Assembly (NCBI RefSeq): GCF_020564565.1
Contig: NZ_JAJCTD010000003.1
Location: 124,001 to 188,000 of the forward strand
Length of the DNA: 64,000 nt
From: Rhodobacter sp. Har01
GTDB lineage: Bacteria; Pseudomonadota; Alphaproteobacteria; Rhodobacterales; Rhodobacteraceae
Reading direction: 5' to 3'
Part shown: positions 42,593 through 51,438 of the stretch, piece after piece
Layout: each line of letters begins with the position of its first letter
How positions within the stretch are numbered: position 1 is the stretch's first letter
Translations under genes and position numbers: made by a program
The notes under the pieces: generated by a model
What the model was told of the DNA's origin: nothing
What the model saw: the letters and a program-made list of their open reading frames with translations, nothing else
The model's database searches: none

Positions 42593-43760
42593 GGGCCGCC
42601 TCCCGCGCCGGGGCCGCAACGGGCGCCGGGCCGCGCAGATCGGCCAGGATGCCGGGCAGAACCTCGATCACCCGGGCGATTTCGGCCTCGGTCGTCTCGG
42701 CCGAGAGCGAGAAGCGGACCACCCCATGCGCGACGGTGAAATGAATTTTCATCGCCCGCACCACGTGGCTTGGCTCGACCGCCCCCGAGGAACAGGCCGA
42801 CCCGGTGGAAACCGCAATCCCCAGGGCGTTCAGCCTGGCCTGGATCGCCTCGCCCTGGACCAGATCGAAGGCAAGGGCCGAGGTGTTGGGCAACCGGTCG
42901 CCCAGATCGCCCAGGCGCGTCACGCCGCCAATGCGGGCCAGCACCCCGGTCTCAAGCCGGTCGCGCAGGGCCGCAATCCGCGGCGTCTGCGCCAGCGCCG
43001 CTAGCGCCAGATCGGCCGCAACGCCCGCGCCGACGATGCCCGGCAGGTTCTCGGTTCCTGCCCGCCGCCCGCGTTCCTGCTTGCCGCCGCGCAAGAGCGA
43101 CCGGAACGGCGTGCCCTTGCGGACATAGAGCGCGCCCACGCCCTTGGGCCCGTGAAACTTGTGCGCCGACAGCGACAACAGGTCGACCGAAGTCTCCGAG
43201 ACCCGCAGCGGCAGCTTGCCCGCCGCCTGCACCGCATCGGAATGGAACAGTGCCCCCACCCCATGCGCCAGTTCGGCCAGGCCATCCACCGGGAACACCG
43301 TCCCGGTCTCGTTGTTGGCCCACATCAGGCTGACCAGCGCCACCCGCTCGCTCAGGGCGGCGCGATAGGCGTCCAGGTCCAGCCGCCCCTCGCCATCCAC
43401 CGCAATACGGTGGACCTTGATGCCCTCGAACCGCTCCAGCGCGTCGCACATCGACAGCACCGAGGGGTGTTCGACGGTAGAAACGACAACCTCGGTCCGC
43501 CCCGGCTGCACCGCCAGGGCAGACCGGATTGCGGTGGCATTCGCCTCGGTCCCGCCCGAGGTGAAGACGATCTCATGGTCCTGCGCGGCACCCACCAGCG
43601 CCTGCACCGACCGCCGCGCCTGCCGCAGCGCAGCAGCGGCTTCGGACCCGACGCCATGCGCCGACGAGGGGTTGCCGTAGTGCGTGGTGAAGAAGGGCAG
43701 CATCGCCGTCACCGCCAGCGGCGCGGTCCGGGTGGTGGCGTTGTTGTCCAGGTAGATCAT
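42582..43760 (-). CDS. nifS: cysteine desulfurase NifS
   Basis: PLP enzyme that delivers sulphur from cysteine for nitrogenase Fe-S clusters, 392 residues. The N-terminus MIYLDNNATTRTAP, the PLP lysine in SLSAHKFHGPKGVGALY, and the catalytic cysteine loop STGSACSSGAVEPSHVV are all clear. The start overlaps the nifU stop by four bases (ATGA). Confidence 0.97.
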   Translation of the reverse strand: MIYLDNNATTRTAPLAVTAMLPFFTTHYGNPSSAHGVGSEAAAALRQARRSVQALVGAAQDHEIVFTSGGTEANATAIRSALAVQPGRTEVVVSTVEHPSVLSMCDALERFEGIKVHRIAVDGEGRLDLDAYRAALSERVALVSLMWANNETGTVFPVDGLAELAHGVGALFHSDAVQAAGKLPLRVSETSVDLLSLSAHKFHGPKGVGALYVRKGTPFRSLLRGGKQERGRRAGTENLPGIVGAGVAADLALAALAQTPRIAALRDRLETGVLARIGGVTRLGDLGDRLPNTSALAFDLVQGEAIQARLNALGIAVSTGSACSSGAVEPSHVVRAMKIHFTVAHGVVRFSLSAETTEAEIARVIEVLPGILADLRGPAPVAAPAREAAHAG

Positions 43761-44335
43761 CGCGCCACCGGCACGCAGCGGACCGGGCGGCCGAGGGCCG
43801 AGGTCATCCGCGCCGACAGCCCGCCCAGCGTCAGCCCGGCGATCTGGCAGCCGGCGCAGGCGCCGGTCATCCTGACCAGCACGCGGATGCCCTGGATATC
43901 CACCAGTTCCACGTCGCCGCCGTCGGCGATCAGCCGGGGGCGCATCTCCTCGATCACGGCGGCGGCCAGGGCCATCTCGGCGGCCGAGCCCACGGGGACG
44001 GCAGGCCGGGCCACCGCGGCGGGCAGGCTGATCTGCACCGGAGCGCCGCTGCGCCGCGCCCGCATCGCCGGCGGCTGGCGCGACAGGTCCGGCGGAAGGT
44101 AGACCTCGTCCGCGGCCAGCAGCCCTTCGGTCGCCATGGCCGCGGTGACGCGGGCCAGCACGCCTTGCAGGCGGCCGGTACAGTCGGGGCAATCCTCTGC
44201 GGCCCCCAGTGCGCGACGCAGGGCCGCCAGCGTGGTCAGCCGGTCGTCACGGATGGCCGCCTCGGCGCGGGCCGCATCCAGGCCGCAGGCGCAGGCGGCC
44301 AGCAGGTCGGACACGGCGGGATCATGGATCGACAT
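43757..44335 (-). CDS. nifU: NifU-type protein lacking the IscU scaffold domain
   Basis: A 192-residue Fe-S assembly protein. The N-terminal 60 residues form a BFD-like [2Fe-2S] domain with cysteine pairs CAC and CPDC. The C-terminal part (EMALAAAVIEEMRPRLIADGGDVELV through GACAGCQIAG) is an Nfu domain with its CxxC. The N-terminal IscU-like scaffold domain of full-length NifU (about 125 residues) is absent, and no separate scaffold gene is seen in the cluster. Short NifU forms are known from Rhodobacter. Confidence 0.92.
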   Translation of the reverse strand: MSIHDPAVSDLLAACACGLDAARAEAAIRDDRLTTLAALRRALGAAEDCPDCTGRLQGVLARVTAAMATEGLLAADEVYLPPDLSRQPPAMRARRSGAPVQISLPAAVARPAVPVGSAAEMALAAAVIEEMRPRLIADGGDVELVDIQGIRVLVRMTGACAGCQIAGLTLGGLSARMTSALGRPVRCVPVAR

Positions 44336-44347
44336 CGCCGCGCCCCT

Positions 44348-44668
44348 TCAGCAGAACGACTTGCCGCAGCCGCAGGCGGCCTTGGCATTGGGGTTGTCGA
44401 AAACGAAGCCCGCGCCTTCCAGCCCGTCGACGAAATCGACGGTGGCACCGGTCAGATGCGCGCCGCTGTCCGGGTCGATCAGCACGGTAACGTCGCCGAA
44501 GGCCACCACCGCGTCATCCGGCTGGGCCTCAAGCTCAAGCGCCATGCCGTATTTCAGCCCCGCGCAACCGCCCGACTGCACCATCAGCCGCAGGCCCGCC
44601 ACCTGCTGCCCGGCGCCCTGAATGGCCTTGCGGATGGCGCTGCGGGCGGGTTCGGTCAGGGCGATCAT
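44348..44668 (-). CDS. nif-associated IscA/HesB-type iron-sulphur protein
   Basis: A 106-residue A-type Fe-S carrier with the three conserved cysteines: C36 region SGGCAGLKYGM and the C-terminal CGCGKSF pair. It is the first gene after a -24/-12 promoter and 12 bases before nifU, so it heads the iscA-nifUSVW-fixABCX run. The ATG has GGAGGCCGC upstream; a frame extended to 44809 was rejected because it crosses the promoter. Confidence 0.92.
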   Translation of the reverse strand: MIALTEPARSAIRKAIQGAGQQVAGLRLMVQSGGCAGLKYGMALELEAQPDDAVVAFGDVTVLIDPDSGAHLTGATVDFVDGLEGAGFVFDNPNAKAACGCGKSFC

Positions 44669-44711
44669 CTTGCGGCCTCCTGTCGGACGGGATGGGTCTG
44701 TCTGGGGTTCA

Positions 44712-44726
44712 GCAAGAAACGTGCCA
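44712..44726 (-). promoter_or_regulatory. sigma54 (-24/-12) promoter of the iscA-nifUSVW-fixABCX run
   Basis: The minus strand reads TGGCACGTTTCTTGC, a full -24/-12 match. It is 44 bases before the IscA-type ATG. Confidence 0.92.
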
Positions 44727-44786
44727 GGCCATGCAGGCGAAGGATTCCAAGGAGTTGCAGGGTGACCAGCCCGGATGGCGCGACAA

Positions 44787-44802
44787 TGGCGGGTTTCCGA
44801 CA
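44787..44802 (-). promoter_or_regulatory. imperfect NifA upstream activator site
   Basis: On the minus strand TGT-CGGAAACCCG-CCA matches TGT-N10-ACA with one mismatch. It lies about 60 bases upstream of the -24 element, the same spacing as the perfect site at nifB. Confidence 0.55.
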
Positions 44803-44824
44803 GCGACACTGAAAGGGGGGGCGT

Positions 44825-45361
44825 CTACTCGGGCGCGAAGCACGATGCCCATTCCGGGCAGTCGTCGCAAATGGGCGACAGGCACAGCGACAGCCCGTCA
44901 TCCAGGCAGACCTGGCGATAGAGGAACTTCTTCCAACGCATGTTGCGGGTGTTGGCGGCGGCCAGCCCCGGCAGGTGCCGCGCGATCAGCGCCGTCAGGG
45001 CGGGCCGGTCGCACAGGCCCAGGTCTTCCCACAGATGCCGCGGTTCCAGCGCGCGGCGGGCGATGATCGCCGCCAGCGCGCGGGCGGTGGCGTCGCTGCG
45101 CCCGGCCCGCCAAAGGATCAGCGTCACCACCGCCTCCTGCTCGGGCAGCGGCGGCGGGGCGACCTCGGTCAGGTCGGGCAGCGCCAGCCCCGGCGCCCAG
45201 GCATCGCGCAGCGCCGCGATCCCGGGGCCGTCCAGGCCCAAGAGCGCCGGCAGACTGCCCTTGCCTGCCGCCCGTTCGGCCAAAGCATGGGCCAGGATGT
45301 CGCCAAAGTCGCGGCGGCTTAGGGCCGCAGTGTCTTCGGCTGCGGCGTCAAGCGGGGGCAT
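44825..45361 (-). CDS. nifQ: nitrogen fixation protein NifQ
   Basis: Molybdenum-sulphur donor for FeMo-co assembly, 178 residues. The C-terminal family signature is MRWKKFLYRQVC, then LCLSPICDDCPEWASCF, giving the C-x-C-type spacing Cx4-x2C-x2-C-x5-C. The start at 45361 lies inside the fdxB end (14-base overlap). It ends the nifENX operon. It supplies molybdenum together with Mop in the same region. Confidence 0.93.
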   Translation of the reverse strand: MPPLDAAAEDTAALSRRDFGDILAHALAERAAGKGSLPALLGLDGPGIAALRDAWAPGLALPDLTEVAPPPLPEQEAVVTLILWRAGRSDATARALAAIIARRALEPRHLWEDLGLCDRPALTALIARHLPGLAAANTRNMRWKKFLYRQVCLDDGLSLCLSPICDDCPEWASCFAPE

Positions 45362-45635
45362 GGCTCTGGCAGCCCGAGGGGCAGACCCGCGCGCAGGCGC
45401 CGCAGCCGATGCAGGCGCCTGCGGCCTCCAGCACCATGACCTTCTTGATGACCTCCTCGTCGTCCTCGTCGGCATCGACCAGATCGCCGTCCTCGGTCAG
45501 CCCGCGCAGGCCCATCACGCCGCGGCCGCAGACCTTGTAGCAGCGTCCGCAGCCGATGCATTTCTCCGGGTCGATGGCGACCAGGAATTCCGGCACCCAC
45601 TCGGCGCCCCCGCGCGTCAGCCCCGTCATCGGCAT
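45348..45635 (-). CDS. fdxB: nif-specific ferredoxin III
   Basis: A 95-residue 2[4Fe-4S] ferredoxin with CIGCGRCYKVCGRGV and, after a 28-residue acidic spacer (DGDLVDADEDDEEV), CIGCGACARVCPSGC. The long acidic spacer and location beside nifX-DUF269 are diagnostic. ATG 45635 and 45629 are both possible. Confidence 0.95.
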   Translation of the reverse strand: MPMTGLTRGGAEWVPEFLVAIDPEKCIGCGRCYKVCGRGVMGLRGLTEDGDLVDADEDDEEVIKKVMVLEAAGACIGCGACARVCPSGCQSHAPA

Positions 45636-45648
45636 CTCGCTGCCCCTT

Positions 45649-45852
45649 TCATTCCGCGGCCTGCTTGGCCCGTTTCAGTTCCTTGCGCGCCGCGTCCAGG
45701 TCGGCAAAGACCTGGAACGTCGCCGCCGCCACCTCGGGGATCTTCTGCCAGTCGGTCGGCAGCTCCTCGGCCAGATCGTGCAGGTTCATCTTCGCCGTGG
45801 TCGACCGCAGCGACAGCTTCTTCACCCGCTCCTCAAGCTCCGCCATCGTCAT
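45649..45852 (-). CDS. CCE_0567-family small metalloprotein (DUF683)
   Basis: A 67-residue two-helix protein: ELEERVKKLSLRSTTAKMNLHDLAEELPTDW in the first half (landmarks KMNLHDLAEELP), and VFADLDAARKELKRAKQA in the second. Members of this family sit between the DUF269 gene and fdxB in many nif clusters and are thought to bind metal. The ATG overlaps the DUF269 stop by one base. Confidence 0.9.
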   Translation of the reverse strand: MTMAELEERVKKLSLRSTTAKMNLHDLAEELPTDWQKIPEVAAATFQVFADLDAARKELKRAKQAAE

Positions 45853-46328
45853 CACGCCCTCGCCGCCTCGGGGAATTGCTCGATCAGCGCCACCGCCTCG
45901 GCGACCAGCTTGTCGCCCGCCTCGGCCAGCTTGGCCCAGGTCGGAAAGCCCCAGCGATGCACGTCGCGCAGGTGGCGCGACATCACCACCAGCCGCCCGG
46001 CGATCAGCACCACGCGGCCAAAGCCCTCGTGGTGGAACTTGTCCATCTGGCCGGCCATGACGCCGGTGCGCTTCTCGATCATCAGCCCCACCGCGTCGTG
46101 GAACTTGGACAGCCGCCACAGCACCTCGGGTTCGGGGTCGCACATCATCGGGATCAGGCGGCGTTCCTCCGGCGTCACGATGAACTCGGCCAGCAGGTCG
46201 GCATCGGTCTTGGCGTCCCATTGGCCGTGGCCATCCTCGGCCCGGATCACCGCCACCAGTTGCCTCAGGAACGCGCTGTCGGGCATCACGCCGCCGCGCG
46301 GTTCGGTCAGGGCGTCCGGTTGGGTCAT
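45852..46328 (-). CDS. NifX-associated nitrogen fixation protein (DUF269)
   Basis: A 158-residue protein with the DUF269 pattern FIVTPEERRLIPMMCDPEPEVLWRL (landmarks ERRLIPMMCDPEPE), then HDAVGLMIEKRTG and GRVVLIAGRLVVMSRHLRDVHRWGFP (landmark VVMSRHLRDVHRWGF). It follows nifX with a four-base overlap. Function is unknown but conserved with nifENX, suggesting FeMo-co assembly. Confidence 0.93.
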   Translation of the reverse strand: MTQPDALTEPRGGVMPDSAFLRQLVAVIRAEDGHGQWDAKTDADLLAEFIVTPEERRLIPMMCDPEPEVLWRLSKFHDAVGLMIEKRTGVMAGQMDKFHHEGFGRVVLIAGRLVVMSRHLRDVHRWGFPTWAKLAEAGDKLVAEAVALIEQFPEAARA

Positions 46329-46798
46329 GCCAGGTCCTCGTCGTCCACGGTGAAATCGGGGCGCGCGGTCATGCCCAGCGCCTTGCGCAGGAACGGCGGC
46401 GGAGTGCCGTTCAGCATCACCCGCACCTGCTCCAGCACCGCCGCGATCGGCTCGGGGTCTTTCCGCTTGATCGGATGCACCCCGGCCTTGACCACCCGCG
46501 CCGCCGACGGCCCGCCGATGGCCAGCGCAAAGACCAGCGCGCAGCCTTCCAGCGCGGCGATCTTGGGGGCGATGCGGTCGTCCTGGTCGTCATGCCTGCC
46601 CGCGCCGGCGGTAAAGCTGTCGAACTCATGCGCCGCCAGAAAGCGGGCGCCGGTCCGCGTCACCTCATAGACCGCGAACTTGCGGGCTGATCCGAAGTGG
46701 GCGTTCAGGTTTTCCATATCGTCGGTGGCGATGGCGATACGCAGCGGCTTTTCGGCCGTTGGCGGGGCGGCATCAACCAGCCGCAGCGTGCGGGACAT
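46325..46798 (-). CDS. nifX: nitrogen fixation protein NifX
   Basis: A 157-residue carrier of NifB-co and VK-cluster intermediates between NifB and NifEN. The NifX domain reads LRIAIATDDMENLNAHFGSARKFAVYEV (landmarks NLNAHFGSA and FAVYEV), with the HDDQDDRI segment and CALVFALAIGGPSAARVVKAG. Its start overlaps the nifN end by 26 bases. Confidence 0.93.
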   Translation of the reverse strand: MSRTLRLVDAAPPTAEKPLRIAIATDDMENLNAHFGSARKFAVYEVTRTGARFLAAHEFDSFTAGAGRHDDQDDRIAPKIAALEGCALVFALAIGGPSAARVVKAGVHPIKRKDPEPIAAVLEQVRVMLNGTPPPFLRKALGMTARPDFTVDDEDLA

Positions 46799-48158
46799 GC
46801 TCGAACTCCTGGGGGATCGGGGCCGCGCCGAAATCGGCGGGCCGGGCGGCGTGGGGAAGGGATTGGACGGTGTTGGCGATCTCGGTGAGGAAGGCGCGGG
46901 AGCCGCGATAGCCGACGCGAAGGGTGTCCTGCGCGCCGATGCGGTCGAAGATCGGGAAGCCCGCGCGGACCAGGGGCAGGTGCAGGCGGTCGGCGGCCTG
47001 GCGGCCGTGGGAATGGGTGATCAGGATTTGGGCGCCCTTGGCGGCGGCGTCGCGTTCCAGATCGCCCAGGTCGCCGACGATGACCTCGGCGGCCGGGACA
47101 TCGGCCAATTCGGGCCGGTCCGAGGTGGTGACGGCGGTGACGATTTCGGCGCCCATGGCGGTGAGGGCGGTGGAGAGGGACAGGAGCAGGTCGGGGTCGG
47201 CGCCGAGGGCGACCCTGAGGCCGCCGGTGAAGAAATGCGCGTCAAGCTGCGCGTCCATCAGCCGGGCGCGGTCGCGCTTGAGGCTGGGGGGGGCGTCGGT
47301 GCCCGAGAGCTCCATCAGGGTGCGGATGAAGGCATCGGTGGGCTTGAGGCCGGTGACGCCGGAGAACACCCGCCAGGGCACGAAGGCGCGGTCCTCGATC
47401 AGCTTCGCGGCCGGGCGCATCGATTCCCCGATGGCGAGCGTGAAGGCGCTGCGGGGGATGCGGGCGATTTCCTCCAGCGTGGTGCCGCCGAGCGAAGTGC
47501 CGCGCCAGTCTTCCGCCAGGTGGCCGTCGAGCGAACGGGAAAGGTCCGGCAGCACGATGGGATTGAGGCCGAAGAGGCGGATCAGCCGCACCAGTTCCTC
47601 GACATCCGCCACGGTCAGCGCGCTGCCGCAGAGCAGGTTCACCTGCCGCAGGTCGGGGTCGCGGTAGATCGGGTCGGTCTCAGGCACCAGGGCGGCGATG
47701 ATCGCCTCGACCGCCCGCGCCCAGCCGTCCTCAAGGCCGCCGGCGAAATCGGGGGTGGCGGCGTAGACGATGGCGGTATCGGCGAAATCCTTGCGGCGGG
47801 CCTTCATGGCGCGCAACTCGCCGGCGACGTCTTCGCCGCGGGTCTCGGTCAGCGCGGTCGAGGCGATGCCGATGAACCGGGGATTGGCGCGCTTCTTCAG
47901 GTTGCCGATGGCCTCCTCGATCTGCTCGGCCCCGCCCAGGATGGCCGAGATCTCGTTCATCGCGGTGGTCTGCAGAGGGATGGCTTCCTTGAAGTGCCGC
48001 ACCATGTGGACCATAGCGAATGCCGTGCAGCCCTGCGCGCCGTGAAACAGCGGGATGGCCCCCTCGATGCCCAGATAGGCCATGGCCGCGCCCAGGGGGG
48101 CCGAGGATTTCAGCGGGTTGGTGGACAGCGCCCGCTTGGGGTGGGTGATGCGGGCCAT
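46773..48158 (-). CDS. nifN: nitrogenase FeMo-cofactor scaffold subunit NifN
   Basis: Beta-like subunit of the NifEN scaffold on which FeMo-co matures, 461 residues. Conserved start NPLKSSAPLGAAMAYLGIEGAIPLFHGAQGC (landmarks SAPLGAAMA and LFHGAQGC), the metal-site histidine/cysteine region, and HSHGRQAADRL near the end. ATG 48158 is two bases from the nifE stop; a 13-codon extension was rejected. Confidence 0.95.
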   Translation of the reverse strand: MARITHPKRALSTNPLKSSAPLGAAMAYLGIEGAIPLFHGAQGCTAFAMVHMVRHFKEAIPLQTTAMNEISAILGGAEQIEEAIGNLKKRANPRFIGIASTALTETRGEDVAGELRAMKARRKDFADTAIVYAATPDFAGGLEDGWARAVEAIIAALVPETDPIYRDPDLRQVNLLCGSALTVADVEELVRLIRLFGLNPIVLPDLSRSLDGHLAEDWRGTSLGGTTLEEIARIPRSAFTLAIGESMRPAAKLIEDRAFVPWRVFSGVTGLKPTDAFIRTLMELSGTDAPPSLKRDRARLMDAQLDAHFFTGGLRVALGADPDLLLSLSTALTAMGAEIVTAVTTSDRPELADVPAAEVIVGDLGDLERDAAAKGAQILITHSHGRQAADRLHLPLVRAGFPIFDRIGAQDTLRVGYRGSRAFLTEIANTVQSLPHAARPADFGAAPIPQEFEHVPHAAAG

Positions 48159-48159
48159 G

Positions 48160-49659
48160 CTAGCAATCCTCGAAATCGGCGGGGTCCGAGGGCGCAAGCA
48201 CTGGCATCAGCCCATGCGCCACCGGGCAGCGGCTGGCGGTCAGCGGCGGCAGCACGGTGGGCGAGACCAGCGGCGTGTCCCAGGGTGCGGGCGCGCGCAG
48301 GTCGGCCCACATCGGGTTGTTCACCGACCGGTCGATGGCCCGGACCAGATCGACCATGCCGACATACCCGGCATAGGGTTCATGCTTTTCCTGGTTCACG
48401 TCGACCCAGGGCACGCGGGCCTTCAGCGCCACGAACTGGCTGCGGCCGCCCGACATCAGCACATCGGCGCCGCTGTCACGCAGCAGGGCATACATCTCGC
48501 GCGGGGCCATGTTGTCGAACATGTGCGCGTCGGTCTGCATGATCTCGCGGATGCGGTCCTTGTCGGCCTCTGTCGCCTTGCGGGTCGAGGTGCCGACCAC
48601 CTCCATCCCCAGTTCCTGCAGCGCCGAGACGACGGACCAGCTCTTGTGCCCGCCGGTGTAAAGCAGCACCCGCTTGCCTGCGACGCGGGGCCGGAAGGGT
48701 TCCAGCGCGGCGCGGGCCTTGGCCTCTTCCTCGGCCACCAAGGCCTCACAGCGGGGGATCAGGTCGGCGGGGGCGCCGCGGTCGACCAGCATCCGGCACA
48801 TGGTGCGCAGCGCGTCGGAGGTATCCGAAATGCCGTAGAACGAGCCTTCGAAGAACGGGATGCCGTGGCGTTCCTCCAACCCCCGCGCCAGGTTGATGAG
48901 GGCCTGCGAGCAGACCAGCATCGTCACCCGCGCCCGGTGCGCCATGGCGACCTGGGCGTAGCGGGCGTCGCCAGTGATGGCGCCGAGGATGCGGATGCCA
49001 AGGCGGTCCAAGAGCGGCTTGACCTGCCACAACTCCCCCGACAGGTTGAAATCGCCGATGATGTTCACGTCCAGCGGCGACGGCGCTTCCGGCTCCACCG
49101 TGCCGATCACATGGTCCAGCAGCACCTGCCCGGCCAGCTTGTTGCCAAGGTTCTTCGACCCCACGAAGCCCGGCACGTTGACCGGGATGCAGGGGGTGCC
49201 AAGGTTCTCCGTCGCCGCCTTGCAGACCGCCTCGATGTCGTCGCCGATCAGGGCGGTGACGCAGGTCGCATAGACGAAGACCGCCGGCGGCTGTTCGGCC
49301 GCGATCACCTCGCGGATGGCGCGATAGAGCTTCTTCTCGCCATGGCCCATGACGATGTCCAGCTCGGAAAGGTCGGTGGTGAAGCCGCTGCGATAGAGTG
49401 TCGGCCCCGAGGAGGCCGAGCCGCGGTTGTCCCAGCCGTTGCCCCAACAGGCCAGCGGCGCATGCACCAGATGCGCCACGTCGACGATCGGTTGCAGGGT
49501 GATCATCGCGCCGTCGAAGGCACAGCCGCCCGCCGCCGCGCCGGGGGTCAGCGGCTTGGTGCAACCCTTCTTCCGCTCGGCCTCCGGCTTGGCGGTGTTC
49601 ACGCCGCAGGCCGGTTCGTTCATCACGGCGGCAATGGTGGCTTTCAGGCTGTCGGCCAT
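48160..49659 (-). CDS. nifE: nitrogenase FeMo-cofactor scaffold subunit NifE
   Basis: Alpha-like subunit of NifEN, 499 residues. Typical features are CGVNTAKPEAERKKGCTKPLTPGAAAGGCAFDGA near the N-terminus (landmarks KGCTKPLTPGAAAGGCAFDG), then LACWGNGWDNRG, ETNLG-type VNVPGFVGSKNLGNKLAG, and GGRSQFVALKARVPW near the C-terminal metal site. ATG 49659 has GAGGACGCC before it; ATG 49677 is also in frame. It heads the nifENX operon behind a perfect sigma54 promoter. Confidence 0.96.
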   Translation of the reverse strand: MADSLKATIAAVMNEPACGVNTAKPEAERKKGCTKPLTPGAAAGGCAFDGAMITLQPIVDVAHLVHAPLACWGNGWDNRGSASSGPTLYRSGFTTDLSELDIVMGHGEKKLYRAIREVIAAEQPPAVFVYATCVTALIGDDIEAVCKAATENLGTPCIPVNVPGFVGSKNLGNKLAGQVLLDHVIGTVEPEAPSPLDVNIIGDFNLSGELWQVKPLLDRLGIRILGAITGDARYAQVAMAHRARVTMLVCSQALINLARGLEERHGIPFFEGSFYGISDTSDALRTMCRMLVDRGAPADLIPRCEALVAEEEAKARAALEPFRPRVAGKRVLLYTGGHKSWSVVSALQELGMEVVGTSTRKATEADKDRIREIMQTDAHMFDNMAPREMYALLRDSGADVLMSGGRSQFVALKARVPWVDVNQEKHEPYAGYVGMVDLVRAIDRSVNNPMWADLRAPAPWDTPLVSPTVLPPLTASRCPVAHGLMPVLAPSDPADFEDC

Positions 49660-49686
49660 GGCGTCCTCGTGGTTCATCCGGATACA

Positions 49687-49701
49687 GCAAGGATCGTGCC
49701 A
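49687..49701 (-). promoter_or_regulatory. sigma54 (-24/-12) promoter of nifE
   Basis: The minus strand reads TGGCACGATCCTTGC, a full match. It lies 28 bases before the chosen nifE ATG. Confidence 0.92.
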
Positions 49702-49730
49702 GGTTCCTTGCGGCCCCAAAGGCGCGGTTT

Positions 49731-49746
49731 TGTCGGACACCCGACA
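49731..49746 (-). promoter_or_regulatory. NifA upstream activator site of nifE
   Basis: TGT-CGGGTGTCCG-ACA on the minus strand matches TGT-N10-ACA exactly. It is only about 30 bases upstream of the -24 element, closer than at nifB. Confidence 0.85.
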
Positions 49747-49766
49747 GGGCAATGGCGGAAATGAAA

Positions 49767-49794
49767 CCGGCGACCCCCGGGTGGGGGCCGCCGG
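49767..49794 (-). terminator. hairpin terminator at the end of nifHDK
   Basis: CCGGC(G/C)-x-CCCCC and GGGGG-x2-GCCGG pair around a GGGT loop, 27 bases beyond the nifK stop. It has a very GC-rich stem but no T run; it separates nifHDK from the nifE regulatory region. Confidence 0.6.
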
Positions 49795-49821
49795 TCAGGC
49801 ACGCTTGGGGACAGGGAAACC

Positions 49822-51357
49822 CTAGCGCGTCAGGTCGAACGAGATGTCTTCGCCGGAATTGCCGCTGTCGCCGTCCAGCTTGTCGAAGATGGCGTCCAAG
49901 AGCTTGACCAGCACGTTCAGCCCGCCCTGGTAGCCCCAGGTGGGGAAGCGGTGGTGGTGGTGGCGGTCGAAGATCGGGAAGGTCAGCCGCACCAGCGGCA
50001 CGCCCAGGTCGCGTTGCAGGTATTTGCCGTAGGACGACCCGATCAGCATGTCCACCGGCTCGGTCGCCATCAGCGACCGCAGGTGCCACAGGTCCTTGCC
50101 CGGCCAGGCCTTGGCCCCGGCGCCAAAGGGCGAGGTGGCGAACAGCGCCTGCATCTTTTCCGCCCAGGCCTTGCTGCCGTTGGTGGCCAGGCAATGCTTC
50201 GGCTCGGCGCCCACTTCCAGCAGGAAGCGGGCCATGGCGTAGACGAAGTCCGGGTCGCCGAAGAGCGCGAACGACTTGCCGTGCAGATAGGCCTGGCTGT
50301 CGGCCATCGCATCGACCAGACGGCCACGTTCCAGCTTCAGGCTGGCGGGGATCGCCTTGCCGGTCAGCGCGCTGATCTTCATCAAGAGCTCATCAGTGGC
50401 CTGCACGCCCATCGGATAGTGGAAGGACGCCACGTCCTGCCCCTTGCCGGCGATGTAGTCCAGCGTCTTGGGGCTACAGTATTCCTGCATCGACAGCGTC
50501 GCCCTGGCGTTCAGCGCGGCCTTCGCCTCATCCAGCCCGGTGCCGCCGGCATACATCCGGAACTCGCCGTCCGACGGGGTGTCGTAGACCTCGGACACAT
50601 CGCCCAGCACGGTGGCGGAAACGCCCATCAGCCCCAGCATCCGCTTCAATTCGCGGTTGTTGCCCACGGCATAGCCGTCAAAGCCCGGAATGATGTTCAG
50701 GCCCTCGCCTGCCACCCGCTCCTGCCCTTCCCAGAACTGGGTCAGGATACCCTTCTGCATGTTGTCGTAGCCATCGACATGGCTGCCCACGAACGAAGGC
50801 GTATGGGCGAAGGGCACCGGATAATCGGCCTCGACCGAGCCCTTTTCCTTGGCCTGACGGATGAAGGAATTCAGGTCGTCTCCGATGACTTCCGCCATGC
50901 AGGTGGTGGAAACCGCGATCATCTTCGGGTCATACAGCGCCTTGGTGTTGGCCAGGCCTTCGACCATGTTGTTCAGCCCGCCGAACACCGCCGCATCTTC
51001 GGTCATCGACGAGGACACCGCCGAGGACGGTTCCTTGAAGTGCCGCGACAGGTGGCTGCGGAAATAGGCGACGCAACCCTGGCTGCCGTGGACGAAGGGC
51101 ATGGTGCCTTCATAGCCTTGGGCCACGAAGACCGCGCCCAGCGGCTGGCAGGCCTTGGCCGGGTTGATGGTCAGCGCCTCGCGGGCAAAGTTCTTTTCGC
51201 GGTAGTCCCAGGATTTGGTCCAGTCGCCGATCTCGGTCACCTTGGCGGTGGCGTGGCCGCATTCGAACTGGACGCGTTTGTTCTCCAGCATTTCCTGATA
51301 TTCGGGCTCGCGGAACAGCGGGCCGTGGTCCAGCACCTTGTCTGCCGATTGGGGCAT
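49822..51357 (-). CDS. nifK: nitrogenase MoFe protein beta chain
   Basis: Beta subunit of the MoFe protein, 511 residues, sharing the P-cluster with NifD. Conserved residues: [31 protein letters not shown] (landmarks ACQPLGAVF and PFVHGSQGC), [28 protein letters not shown] (landmarks SRHFKEP and [13 protein letters not shown]), and [18 protein letters not shown]. The chosen ATG 51357 gives [14 protein letters not shown]; a 10-codon extension is unlikely. It follows nifD after 81 bases containing a hairpin. Confidence 0.98.
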   Translation of the reverse strand: MPQSADKVLDHGPLFREPEYQEMLENKRVQFECGHATAKVTEIGDWTKSWDYREKNFAREALTINPAKACQPLGAVFVAQGYEGTMPFVHGSQGCVAYFRSHLSRHFKEPSSAVSSSMTEDAAVFGGLNNMVEGLANTKALYDPKMIAVSTTCMAEVIGDDLNSFIRQAKEKGSVEADYPVPFAHTPSFVGSHVDGYDNMQKGILTQFWEGQERVAGEGLNIIPGFDGYAVGNNRELKRMLGLMGVSATVLGDVSEVYDTPSDGEFRMYAGGTGLDEAKAALNARATLSMQEYCSPKTLDYIAGKGQDVASFHYPMGVQATDELLMKISALTGKAIPASLKLERGRLVDAMADSQAYLHGKSFALFGDPDFVYAMARFLLEVGAEPKHCLATNGSKAWAEKMQALFATSPFGAGAKAWPGKDLWHLRSLMATEPVDMLIGSSYGKYLQRDLGVPLVRLTFPIFDRHHHHRFPTWGYQGGLNVLVKLLDAIFDKLDGDSGNSGEDISFDLTR

Positions 51358-51415
51358 GGTCGGGGTCCTTCTGTGGGCCGTCCGCATTCCGGGACGCGCC
51401 TTGAGGGGAGGGGGG

Positions 51416-51436
51416 GGCGGGCCACGTGGGCCCGCC
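51416..51436 (-). repeat. hairpin between nifD and nifK
   Basis: A perfect 8-bp stem (GGCGGGCC/GGCCCGCC) with a five-base loop begins two bases beyond the nifD stop and is followed on the minus strand by a C/T-rich run. It may stabilise nifHD mRNA or set the NifD:NifK ratio. Confidence 0.6.
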
Positions 51437-51438
51437 GC

